The notes under the pieces: generated by a model
The model's database searches: none
What the model saw: only the letters and a program-made list of their open reading frames with translations
What the model was told of the DNA's origin: nothing
Translations under genes and position numbers: made by a program
Origin: Nocardia puris
GTDB taxonomy: Bacteria; Actinomycetota; Actinomycetes; Mycobacteriales; Mycobacteriaceae
Length of the DNA: 64,000 bases
Direction: 5' to 3'
Assembly: GCF_003315035.1 (NCBI RefSeq)
Contig: NZ_QNRE01000016.1
Location: forward strand, 116,618-180,617
In this document: positions 33,959-41,788 of the stretch, in pieces
Position numbering within the stretch: position 1 is the stretch's first letter
How the letters are laid out: every line of letters starts with the position of its first letter

Positions 33959-35341
33959 GTGCTGGACGATCTCCCGCTCCCCCTCGACCGCGCCGCCCCC
34001 GAACCGCTGTCGGTGCAGGTCGCCGACGCCCTGCGCGCCGCGGCCACCGGCGGACTGCTGCGCGCCGAGGACCGCCTGCCCTCCTCCCGCGCCCTCGCCC
34101 AGCGGCTGGGCGTCAGCCGCACCGTGGTCGCCGCCGCCTACGAGCAACTGCACGCGGAGGGCTGGATCGCGGGCAGGCACGGTTCCGGCACCTACCTCAC
34201 GACAGCGCCCGCTGCCGCACCCGAACCCCACACCCCCACAAAGCCAACCGAAAACAATTCCCCCGCCTACGATCTCGCCCCCGGAGCGCCCTGTGTGGAG
34301 GTCATCGACCGGGCGGCGTGGCGACGCGCCTGGCGGGCCGCCGCCGACCTGCCCCCTACCGTCCGCAAGGAACGCGCGGGCGAACCCGAGTTCCACGCCG
34401 CGGTCGCCGAACACCTGCTCCGCCACCGCGGCCTCGGCGCGGGCAGCGACACCGTGGTCCTCGCGACGGCCGGAACCAGCTCCGCCGTGGGCGAACTCGC
34501 GGCCGCGCTGCTCCGGCCCGGCGCCTCGGTCGCGATGGAAGACCCCGGCTACCAGCGCGCGGCGGGCGCGTTCACCGCGGCGGGCGTCCGGCTGGTCCCG
34601 GTTCCCGTCGACGACGGGGGCCTGCGCGTCGACCTCATCCCGCCCGACGTGGACGCCGTATATTGCACACCCGCACACCAGTTCCCGCTCGGTGCGCGCC
34701 TGCCCGCCGCCCGCCGCGTTCAGCTGGTCGAATTCGCCAGGCGGGCGGGAATTTTCGTGATCGAGGACGACTACGACGGCGAATTGCGCTACGACTCCGC
34801 CCCGTTGCCGCTGCTGGCCGCCATGGCACCCGATGTGGTGGTGCACCTCGGCACCGCGAGCAAGATCCTCTCGCCCGCCCTGGGCGTCGGCTGGCTGGTG
34901 ACGTCCCCGGAGATCGCCGCGTCGGTGCTCGCCCACCGCGAACGCACCGGCACCACACCGAGTCCGGCCGGCCAGCGCGTGCTCGCCGAGTTCGCCGCCC
35001 GCGGCGACCTCGCCCGCCACCTGCGCCGACTGCGCCGCGCGCTGCCGCCCCGGCGCGAAATGGTCGTCACCGCACTACGCGGACGCGGCCTGTCGGTGCT
35101 GGGCGACGACGCGGGCTCCCACCTCGTCGTCCCGCTCCCCACCGCCGACGCCGAACAGCGCGCCGTCGAGAAGGCCCGCACCCGCGGCCTTCTTCTCGAC
35201 GGCCTGTCCCGCCACCACCTTCCCGGCACCCCACCCCGCACCTTCGGCGTCCCGCTCGGCTACACAGCTCTCTCGACCCCAGACCTCACCGCGGCCCTCC
35301 CCGTGGCCGCCGCCTGCCTCGCCGAAGCATCGGCCCACTGA
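33959..35341 (+). CDS. MocR/PdxR family regulator (GntR HTH fused to aminotransferase)
   Basis: A 460-residue protein. An N-terminal GntR winged helix-turn-helix covers about residues 12-80 (LSVQVADALRAAATGGLLRAEDRLPSSRALAQRLGVSRTVVAAAYEQLHAEGW). A fold-type I aminotransferase domain follows (about 110-455), with the PLP lysine in HLGTASKILSPALGVGW, the Asp in VIEDDYDGELRYD, and TAGTSSAVGELA. It starts with GTG. PdxR-type members sense PLP and control its synthesis; others control GABA or taurine genes. The divergent PNPOx-like gene is the likely target. Confidence 0.93.
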   Translation: MLDDLPLPLDRAAPEPLSVQVADALRAAATGGLLRAEDRLPSSRALAQRLGVSRTVVAAAYEQLHAEGWIAGRHGSGTYLTTAPAAAPEPHTPTKPTENNSPAYDLAPGAPCVEVIDRAAWRRAWRAAADLPPTVRKERAGEPEFHAAVAEHLLRHRGLGAGSDTVVLATAGTSSAVGELAAALLRPGASVAMEDPGYQRAAGAFTAAGVRLVPVPVDDGGLRVDLIPPDVDAVYCTPAHQFPLGARLPAARRVQLVEFARRAGIFVIEDDYDGELRYDSAPLPLLAAMAPDVVVHLGTASKILSPALGVGWLVTSPEIAASVLAHRERTGTTPSPAGQRVLAEFAARGDLARHLRRLRRALPPRREMVVTALRGRGLSVLGDDAGSHLVVPLPTADAEQRAVEKARTRGLLLDGLSRHHLPGTPPRTFGVPLGYTALSTPDLTAALPVAAACLAEASAH

Positions 35342-35365
35342 CAGGACCACCGCGCGGGACTCGCG

Positions 35366-35692
35366 CTATTTCGCCACCGTCAACAGAAACGCCACATCGT
35401 CCTCGGCCTTCACGCTGTGCCGCGCGCGCGGAACGACCAGCAGATCGCCCGCCGATCCCTTCCATTCGTTCGTACCGCTGATGAGGGTGAGCGTCCCGCT
35501 CAACACGTACAGGGTCGCGTCGCCGGCGTTGTCGTGCTCGGCCAGGCTCTGGCCCGCGGCCAGACCGACGACGGTCTGGCGCAGCGCGTGGGCGTGTCCG
35601 CCGAAGATCGTCTGGGAACTGCGACCGCTGGTGGCGGTCGCGGCCAATTTGAGCTGCTGGCGGGCGACTGCGGTCAGGGATTTCTTGTCCAT
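35366..35692 (-). CDS. cupin domain protein
   Basis: A 108-residue single-domain cupin. Start MDKKSL at 35692, preceded by an AAAGG ribosome site. The cupin core is HALRQTVVGLAAGQSLAEHDNAGDATLYVLSGTLTLISG, with one histidine retained from the metal motif (EHDN) and the second motif GDLLVVPRARHSV. Cupins of this type often bind metal and sense or degrade small molecules. The partner gene is not clear; it is convergent with the MocR gene. Confidence 0.88.
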   Translation of the reverse strand: MDKKSLTAVARQQLKLAATATSGRSSQTIFGGHAHALRQTVVGLAAGQSLAEHDNAGDATLYVLSGTLTLISGTNEWKGSAGDLLVVPRARHSVKAEDDVAFLLTVAK

Positions 35693-35840
35693 GGCTGCCT
35701 TTCGCAAGGTGCTGGGCTGGTGCACCGGCGTCCGGGGCGGGTGTTGGTCCGCCCCGCCGCATGTTCATGGAGTATGCCCGACGTGCCCGGCCCGCGTGCC
35801 CGGTTTGCCCGCCCGCGCAGGGTCGCGGGCGTGTCCGGGG

Positions 35841-36356
35841 TCAGTCGCCGGGGCGGCGCAGGTAGCGGCGCACGCGGAAGCGCAGTCCGGTGGTGGAGGT
35901 GCGCCACGGTTCGGGGTCGTCGGCGTGCCAGTCGGGGCCGATCTCGGGGGCGTACGCGTCGCCCTGCACGCTGATCTCGACTTCGGTGACCACCAGTTCG
36001 GTCGCGAAATCCATGGCGGCGCGGTAGATCTCACCGCCGCCGGCGATCCACACCGCATCGGGCGCGCTCAGCGCCAGCGCCTCGTCCAGCGAGCCCGCGC
36101 GCTCGGCGCCGGGCACCGCCCAGTCCGCCTGCCGGGTGACGACGATATTGCGGCGCCCGGCCAGCGGCCGGAACTTCGGCGGCAGCGAATCCCACGTGCG
36201 ACGGCCCATGATCACCGGGTGCCCCCAGGTGACGGTCCGGAAGTTGGCCATGTCCTCGGGCACGCGCCAGGGGATGGTGTTCTCGAATCCGATCACACCG
36301 TCGGGGGTCTGCGCCCAGATCAGGCCGATGCTGCGGGTGCGCACGGCCGTGCTCAC
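35841..36356 (-). CDS. folA: dihydrofolate reductase
   Basis: A 171-residue enzyme that makes tetrahydrofolate. The N-terminal strand reads SIGLIWAQTPDGVIGFENTIPW, the catalytic acid is D35 in VPEDMANF, the phosphate loop is GRRTWDSLP, and the later segment is AGGGEIY. GTG 36356 overlaps the thyA stop as GTGA, so the two genes are translationally coupled, thyA first. This pairing restores THF oxidised by thymidylate synthase. Confidence 0.97.
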   Translation of the reverse strand: MSTAVRTRSIGLIWAQTPDGVIGFENTIPWRVPEDMANFRTVTWGHPVIMGRRTWDSLPPKFRPLAGRRNIVVTRQADWAVPGAERAGSLDEALALSAPDAVWIAGGGEIYRAAMDFATELVVTEVEISVQGDAYAPEIGPDWHADDPEPWRTSTTGLRFRVRRYLRRPGD

Positions 36357-37156
36357 ACCGCCACCGGAGCCTTGATCGCGGGATGGTGCCGGTAGTCGTG
36401 CACCGCCACATCCTCGTAGACGTAGTCGAACAGGCTGGTGGCGGGCCGCAGGCTCAGCGTCGGGAACGGGTAGGGCTCGCGGCCGAGCTGCTCGCGGACC
36501 TGGTCGACGTGGTTGTCATAGATGTGGCAGTCCCCGCCGGTCCAGATGAACTCGCCGGGCTCGAGTTCGGTCTGCTGCGCCACCATGTGGGTGAGCAGTG
36601 CGTAGCTGGCGATATTGAACGGCACGCCGAGGAACAGGTCGGCGCTGCGCTGGTAGAGCTGGCAGGAGAGTTTGCCGTCGGCGACGTAGAACTGGAACAG
36701 CGTGTGGCACGGGGCCAGCGCCATCCGGTCCAGGTCGGCGACATTCCATGCGGACACGATCATGCGGCGCGAGTCCGGACTGGTGCGCAGGGTGTGCAGC
36801 ACCTCGGCGATCTGGTCGATGTGGGTGCCGTCGGGCGTGGGCCACGAGCGCCACTGCACGCCGTAAACCGGGCCCAGCTCGCCGTCGGCGTCGGCCCATT
36901 CGTCCCAGATGGTGACGCCGTTGTCGCGCAGCCACTTGACGTTCGAATCGCCGCGCAGGAACCACAGCAGTTCGTAGACGATGGACTTGAGGTGCACCTT
37001 CTTCGTGGTGATCAGCGGGAATCCGGCGGACAAGTCGTAGCGCAGCTGATGTCCGAACACGCTGCGGGTACCGGTTCCGGTCCGATCGGTCTTCGCCGTT
37101 CCGGTCTCCAGCACCAGCCGGAGCAGATCCTCGTACTGCGTATCCGTGGTCGCCAC
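36353..37156 (-). CDS. thyA: thymidylate synthase (ThyA)
   Basis: A 267-residue enzyme that converts dUMP to dTMP with methylene-THF. The catalytic cysteine lies in LAPCHTLFQFYV, and RRMIVSAWN, QRSADLFLGVPFNIASYALL and FIWTGGDCHIY are all family signatures. GTG start at 37156 (VATTDTQYEDLL). The frame stays open about 1.3 kb farther upstream, but that is antisense to cobF and not protein-like. It is coupled to folA by a 4-bp overlap and divergent from cobF. Confidence 0.98.
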   Translation of the reverse strand: MATTDTQYEDLLRLVLETGTAKTDRTGTGTRSVFGHQLRYDLSAGFPLITTKKVHLKSIVYELLWFLRGDSNVKWLRDNGVTIWDEWADADGELGPVYGVQWRSWPTPDGTHIDQIAEVLHTLRTSPDSRRMIVSAWNVADLDRMALAPCHTLFQFYVADGKLSCQLYQRSADLFLGVPFNIASYALLTHMVAQQTELEPGEFIWTGGDCHIYDNHVDQVREQLGREPYPFPTLSLRPATSLFDYVYEDVAVHDYRHHPAIKAPVAV

Positions 37157-37348
37157 AGTGTCCCAGCCTACTGCGGTGCGGGTGCGCGCGCCCCTGCCGG
37201 TCCGGCGCTCGGGTTGCTCGACCAGGCGGCGCGCCGGCCGACCGAGCCGCGTGCGCGACGGTCTCCGGCTGTCGGTGGAGGACGCCGGTCGGGGCTCGCC
37301 GCGTACCACCGACGCCACGACCGGCGGCACCCTGGCATGCTCACGCTC

Positions 37349-38101
37349 ATGCGTGAGCTCTACGTGATCGGCATCGGCGCCGGTGACCCCGGTCAGGTGA
37401 CGATGCAGGCCATCGAGGCCATGCGCCGCGCCGACACGTTCTTCGTGATCGGCAAGGGCGAGACCAAGCGGGAGCTGGTGGAGGTGCGGGCGGCGATCCT
37501 CGCCGAGCACGTGGGGCCGGGGTATCGGGTAGTGGAGATTCCCGATCCGCCGCGCGACCGCGCGCCCGCGGACTATCGCGGCGTGGTCGAGGACTGGCAC
37601 GCCCGTCGCGCCGAGCTGCTCGCCGACGCGTTCGCGGCCGAGGACGGCGTGGGCGCGATCCTGGTGTGGGGCGATCCGGCGCTCTACGACAGCACCCTGC
37701 GCATGGTCGAGCGCGTGCGGACCCGGCTGACCTTCGACTACCAGGTGATTCCGGGCATCACCAGCGCGCAGGCGCTGGCCGCGCGGCATCGCGTGGTGCT
37801 GCACGGCATCGGCGAACCGGTGCACATCACCACCGGGCGGCGCCTGCGCGAGGACGGGCTCGGCCCGGATCCGACGGTGGTCATGCTCGACGGTGACTGC
37901 TCGTTCACCGAGATTCCCGCCGACGGTGTGCGCATCTGGTGGGGCGCCTACCTCGGCATGCCCGACGAGACGCTGATCGCGGGGCCGTTGGGCGAGGTCG
38001 CCGCGGATATCCGCGAGCGCCGCGCCGCCCTGCGCGCCGCGAAGGGCTGGATCATGGACATCTACTTGTTGCGCCGCGAAGGTGTCGGACCTCGCGGGTA
38101 G
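37349..38101 (+). CDS. cobF: precorrin-6A synthase (deacetylating)
   Basis: About 250 residues from ATG 37349 (ATG 37337 is an alternative). The SAM-dependent tetrapyrrole methylase fold is visible: YVIGIGAGDPGQVTMQAIEAMRRAD at the N-terminus, VWGDPALYDSTLR, and ITSAQALAARHRVVLHGIGEPVHITTGRRL. CobF methylates C-1 of precorrin-5 and removes acetate in aerobic cobalamin synthesis. No other cob gene lies in the window, so it is an isolated member. It is followed 10 bp later by a glycosylase gene, probably in one transcript. Confidence 0.95.
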   Translation: MRELYVIGIGAGDPGQVTMQAIEAMRRADTFFVIGKGETKRELVEVRAAILAEHVGPGYRVVEIPDPPRDRAPADYRGVVEDWHARRAELLADAFAAEDGVGAILVWGDPALYDSTLRMVERVRTRLTFDYQVIPGITSAQALAARHRVVLHGIGEPVHITTGRRLREDGLGPDPTVVMLDGDCSFTEIPADGVRIWWGAYLGMPDETLIAGPLGEVAADIRERRAALRAAKGWIMDIYLLRREGVGPRG

Positions 38102-38111
38102 CCTGGGACGC

Positions 38112-38981
38112 GTGCCCGAACTACCCGAGGTGGAGGCGCTGGCGCAGTTCCTGCGAGAGCACGCGGTCGGCGCGGTGGTGGGGCGCGTCGACGTGGCGGC
38201 GCTGAGCGCGGTCAAGACGTTCGACCCGCCGGTCACGGCGCTGTCCGGGCGGGATGTGAGCGGGGCCGCGCGCTGGGGGAAGTTCCTGGGGATGGACTGT
38301 TCGGGGCTGTGGCTGATCACGCACCTATCGCGGGGTGGGTGGTTGCGCTGGATCGACGAGCCGAGTCCCACACCGCCCAAACCCGGCGGTAAGAGTCCGC
38401 TCGCGCTGCGCGTGCACTTCTTCACGCCCGAGGGCGCCACGCCGGCGTTCGACCTCACCGAGGCGGGCACCAAGAAGCGCCTGTCCGTCTATGTCGTTGA
38501 CGATCCGAAGCTGGTTCCCGGCATCGCCCGGCTCGGGCCCGACGCGCTCGAGCTCACCGAACCGGAGTTCGCCGAACTCCTGCGCGGCACCGCGGGGCGC
38601 CTCAAAACCGTGCTGGTCGACCAGACCCTGCTCGCCGGCATCGGCAACGCCTACTCCGACGAGATCCTGCACACCGCGAAACTCTCCCCCTTCGCCACCG
38701 CGAAAACCCTTCCGCCGGAAAAGGTCACGGCCCTCTACGAGGCGATGCGCACCGTTCTCACCGACGCCGTCACCCGCTCCGTCGGCCAAGACGCCGCCCG
38801 CCTCAAGGGCGAAAAACGTTCCGGCATGCGCGTGCACGCCCGCACCGGCCTCCCCTGCCCCGTCTGCGGCGACACCATCCACGAGGTCTCCTACACCGAC
38901 CGCTCGTTCCAGTACTGCCCCACCTGCCAGACCAACGGCAAGCCCCTCGCCGACCGGCGCATGTCCCGGCTGTTGAAGTAG
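38112..38981 (+). CDS. Fpg/Nei family DNA glycosylase
   Basis: A 289-residue base-excision repair enzyme. GTG 38112 encodes PELPEVE, with the catalytic N-terminal proline exposed after methionine removal and E3 as the acid. LLAGIGNAYSDEIL is the helix-two-turn-helix. The C-terminal zinc finger CPVCGDT ... CPTCQTNGKPLADRR has four cysteines and the damage-recognition Arg. It starts 10 bp after the cobF stop. Confidence 0.94.
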   Translation: MPELPEVEALAQFLREHAVGAVVGRVDVAALSAVKTFDPPVTALSGRDVSGAARWGKFLGMDCSGLWLITHLSRGGWLRWIDEPSPTPPKPGGKSPLALRVHFFTPEGATPAFDLTEAGTKKRLSVYVVDDPKLVPGIARLGPDALELTEPEFAELLRGTAGRLKTVLVDQTLLAGIGNAYSDEILHTAKLSPFATAKTLPPEKVTALYEAMRTVLTDAVTRSVGQDAARLKGEKRSGMRVHARTGLPCPVCGDTIHEVSYTDRSFQYCPTCQTNGKPLADRRMSRLLK

Positions 38982-39012
38982 CGGCGCCGGATTCGACACG
39001 GCAGGAGCGGTC

Positions 39013-39630
39013 CTATGCGAGGTCGGGGCCTACACCCAGCTGGTCGAAAGCGTTCCTGATCGCGTCGGGCAAGCGGCGCGGATCGTTGTCGGCCATCGCG
39101 CGGCCCGCGAAGTAGCAGGCCATCCCGATCTCGGCGGCCAGCGTGGCGACTTCTCGCTCGACCCCTTTCGCCGACAGCTCCTCGACCATCCGGTCTATGT
39201 AACCCCGCTGCTTGACCAGACTGCGCGCGTGCAATTCGGGCTGTTCGGCGATCAACCGCTCGTACTCGCGATACTCCACGGGCCGCTGGACCAGCTGGGC
39301 GACGAATGCGAGCACGAGGGTACGCATGAACACCAGTACCTCGGGCAGTGAGCGGCCGAGAGACTCGGTGCCGGGCTTCGACTCGACCGCGGCGAGGGCC
39401 GCCTCCAGATCGCGACCACTGTCGGCGAATACCACTTCCTGCTTGTCACCGAAGTAGCGGAAAAACGTTGCGCGACCGACTTCGGCCCGCGCGGCGATAT
39501 CCGCGACGGTGACGTGATCGAACCCCCGCTCGGCGAAAAGTTCGTGCGCCGCCTCGACGATCGCCTCGCGCGCACGCAGTTGCTTGCGCTCGCGCAGCGA
39601 CATCCCCGGCTGCTCCGACCCTCTGCTCAC
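39013..39630 (-). CDS. TetR/AcrR family transcriptional regulator
   Basis: A 205-residue regulator (GTG 39630; ATG 39603 is an alternative). Helix-turn-helix at about residues 15-62: REAIVEAAHELFAERGFDHVTVADIAARAEVGRATFFRYFGDK. Divergent from a secreted SnoaL-like gene, with a clean palindrome between the two start sites, so it probably controls both. Confidence 0.9.
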   Translation of the reverse strand: MSRGSEQPGMSLRERKQLRAREAIVEAAHELFAERGFDHVTVADIAARAEVGRATFFRYFGDKQEVVFADSGRDLEAALAAVESKPGTESLGRSLPEVLVFMRTLVLAFVAQLVQRPVEYREYERLIAEQPELHARSLVKQRGYIDRMVEELSAKGVEREVATLAAEIGMACYFAGRAMADNDPRRLPDAIRNAFDQLGVGPDLA

Positions 39631-39669
39631 CGCTCCACTCTAGCCAGGGCGAACTTCCTCGGATATTCT

Positions 39670-39699
39670 GATACTCAGTCTCACATGAGACGAGATATC
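39670..39699. promoter_or_regulatory. 30-bp symmetrical site between TetR and SnoaL-like genes
   Basis: The perfect core GTCTCA-CA-TGAGAC lies at 39678-39691, flanked symmetrically by GATA (39670-39673) and TATC (39696-39699). It is AT-rich, lies 12 bp before the ATG at 39712 and 39 bp before the TetR start, and most likely is the operator overlapping both promoters. Confidence 0.65.
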
Positions 39700-39711
39700 A
39701 TAGGAGGAATC

Positions 39712-40227
39712 ATGCGAGTACGCGTACTCACCACCGCGATCGTCGGAGTCCTGGCACTGGTGGCCGGCATCGCGATCGGCACCACACCCTGGGCATCGGC
39801 CGACGCACAGCCCGCCGGCCGCGCCGAGGAACTGACCCGCCGGATCCTCGACGCGTTCGAACGCAAGGACTTGAACGCCATTGCCGCTCTGCTCGACGAG
39901 AACGCCTCGATCACCATCCCGCTGTCGTTTTCCGGCGCGCAGGAACCCGCCGGTCATTTCGCAGGCAAAGACGAAGTTCTCGGCTACGTCGGCCAAGTGA
40001 CGACGAACTTCCGGACGCTCCGATTCATCGACCTGAGAATCAGCGTGGCCGGTGACGGGGAAACGACCTTCGCGCAGGCGAACGGGGACTTCGTCACCGC
40101 CGACGGCCGCCCGTATCGGAACGTCTACATCTACCGATTCGACTGGAAGGACGGCCGGATGCTGCACGCCGACGAATACGCGAATCCCATCACGCTCTGC
40201 CAGACATTCGACAATCTGGACTGCTGA
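39712..40227 (+). CDS. secreted SnoaL/NTF2-like protein
   Basis: A 171-residue protein with an ideal ribosome site (AGGAGG, 4-5 nt spacing). A Sec signal peptide covers about residues 1-30 (VLTTAIVGVLALVAGIAIG, cleavage near ASA-DA). The mature part is an NTF2/SnoaL-like cone (AEELTRRILDAFERKDLNAIAALLDENASITIPL, FAGKDEVLGYV, NVYIYRFDWKDGRMLHADEYANP). Cytosolic members are isomerases, cyclases or dehydratases; the exported location is less common. Likely controlled by the divergent TetR. Confidence 0.85.
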   Translation: MRVRVLTTAIVGVLALVAGIAIGTTPWASADAQPAGRAEELTRRILDAFERKDLNAIAALLDENASITIPLSFSGAQEPAGHFAGKDEVLGYVGQVTTNFRTLRFIDLRISVAGDGETTFAQANGDFVTADGRPYRNVYIYRFDWKDGRMLHADEYANPITLCQTFDNLDC

Positions 40228-40263
40228 CGCCGCTGATCAATCCCCAGCGGCCCGCCCGCGCCC

Positions 40264-41775
40264 TCAGGTGAGGGTGGGGGTGCGGAAGCCGGACCAGGCG
40301 AGACGTTGGGGGTGGTCGGGGTCGGATTCGAGGTGGGTGTGGGCGTCGATGATGAGCGTGGTGCGGGAGTCCTCGGTGTAGGCGGGCCAGGTGGGGAGGG
40401 GGGTGCCGGTGCGGGCGAAGGAGAGCCAGTTGTCCTGGAACTGGTGGGAGACGGCGCGCAGCGCCGCGCCGCCACCGAGGGCGGTGAGGGTGCGGCCGAT
40501 GGGCCCGTCGACGTAGCCGAAGACCGGGACGAGTTCGCTGGCGTGGGTGGCGCCGTAGCCGGTGAGGTGCAGCAGGCGGGGCGCGAAGTCGTAGCGGTAG
40601 GCGTAGGTGGGCGCGTGCCGGCTGTGGCCCTCCATCGCGGCGACGGTGGGCCGCCAGAAGACGTAGTCACCGCCCATCCGCACCGCCACCTTCGGATCGG
40701 GGAACCCGGGATAGGCGGCCAGCACCCGGGATCGCGCGTCCGCACTCACTTCGCCGAGGATCTTGCGCAACCGCGGCTCGTTGGTGGGCAACTTGCCCGC
40801 CGCGCCGTCGAACAGGGTGCCCTCGTCGCGGTTGGTGCCGATGATGAGCGGTAACGGGTGCGCGACCCCGGCCGCCATGGCGTCGACCGGTGCGAGCGGC
40901 AGCAGTTCGCCGTCCACCACCGGACAGATCGGGAACACCCCCGGCCACTCGTCGGCGCCGGCGTCGAACACCCGCGCCACGGTGCGCCGAATCTCGTTGG
41001 CGGGCAACTTGATCAGCGCATCGGTGGCCTCCGACGGCGCGACGCCCAGCGCGTCCACGCAGCGGCGGGCGAACGCGCGCGCCTCCTCGGGCGTCAAAGC
41101 CCAACCGGCGGGCGGACTCTGGGCGATCGCGCGATGGAACAGCCCTTCGGCCGCCGGGCTGGCGAGCAGCGCGAGCACCGCGTTCGCGCCCGCCGACTCG
41201 CCGAACACGGTGACGTTCCCCGGATCTCCGCCGAACGCGGCGATATTGGCCCGCACCCACCGCAGCGCCGCGATCTGATCGCGCAGCCCGAGGTTGCTCT
41301 CGAAAGCCCTTTCCGGACTGCCGAATTCACCGAAGTCCACGTACCCGAACGCGCCGAGCCGGTAGTTCATCGACACCACGACCACGTCGCCGCGCACCGC
41401 GAGCCGCGCCCCCGAGTACAGCGGCACGGCCGACGACCCGGTGAGGTACCCGCCGCCGTGGATGAACACCATCACCGGGCGCGGCGACGGCGACTCCGCG
41501 ACGGGGGCCGTGACATTGAGTGTCAGCGCGTCTTCATCGGTGGGTTGGTAGCGGCGCACGCCGAGGCGCGGGCCGTCCTTGTGTTGCATGGCGGCGAAAC
41601 CGAATTCGGTCGCGTCACGCACCCCGTCCCACGGGCACGGCGGGTGCGGTGCGCGAAAACGCAAGTCGCCCACGGGTGGCGCCGCGTAGGGGATGGAGCG
41701 CCAGCGCAGCACGCGCCGTCCGCGAACACCGCGGACGGCACCGTCCGCGGTCGTGACCTCGACCGTGCCCGACAT
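40264..41775 (-). CDS. type B carboxylesterase/lipase family protein
   Basis: A 503-residue alpha/beta hydrolase. The nucleophile motif GESAGA lies in VTVFGESAGANAVLALL (serine near residue 190), the oxyanion segment is FIHGGGYLTGSS, and the family opener is VRGVRGRRVLRWRSIPYAAPPVG. No signal peptide, so it is cytosolic. It hydrolyses carboxylic esters; the natural substrate is unknown. It ends 36 bp from the convergent SnoaL-like gene and lies 13 bp downstream of the flavoprotein gene, possibly in one transcript. Confidence 0.92.
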   Translation of the reverse strand: MSGTVEVTTADGAVRGVRGRRVLRWRSIPYAAPPVGDLRFRAPHPPCPWDGVRDATEFGFAAMQHKDGPRLGVRRYQPTDEDALTLNVTAPVAESPSPRPVMVFIHGGGYLTGSSAVPLYSGARLAVRGDVVVVSMNYRLGAFGYVDFGEFGSPERAFESNLGLRDQIAALRWVRANIAAFGGDPGNVTVFGESAGANAVLALLASPAAEGLFHRAIAQSPPAGWALTPEEARAFARRCVDALGVAPSEATDALIKLPANEIRRTVARVFDAGADEWPGVFPICPVVDGELLPLAPVDAMAAGVAHPLPLIIGTNRDEGTLFDGAAGKLPTNEPRLRKILGEVSADARSRVLAAYPGFPDPKVAVRMGGDYVFWRPTVAAMEGHSRHAPTYAYRYDFAPRLLHLTGYGATHASELVPVFGYVDGPIGRTLTALGGGAALRAVSHQFQDNWLSFARTGTPLPTWPAYTEDSRTTLIIDAHTHLESDPDHPQRLAWSGFRTPTLT

Positions 41776-41788
41776 GTCCCGATGGTAG

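Noticed and set aside
33194..35020. An apparent 608-residue protein that ends in the PNPOx-like sequence
   Set aside because: The first 380 codons run antisense to the MocR gene; only residues from ATG 33877 match a family.
36353..38473. An apparent 706-residue protein that ends in thyA
   Set aside because: The part upstream of 37156 is antisense to cobF and has no domain; the thyA GTG start with a typical N-terminus is better.
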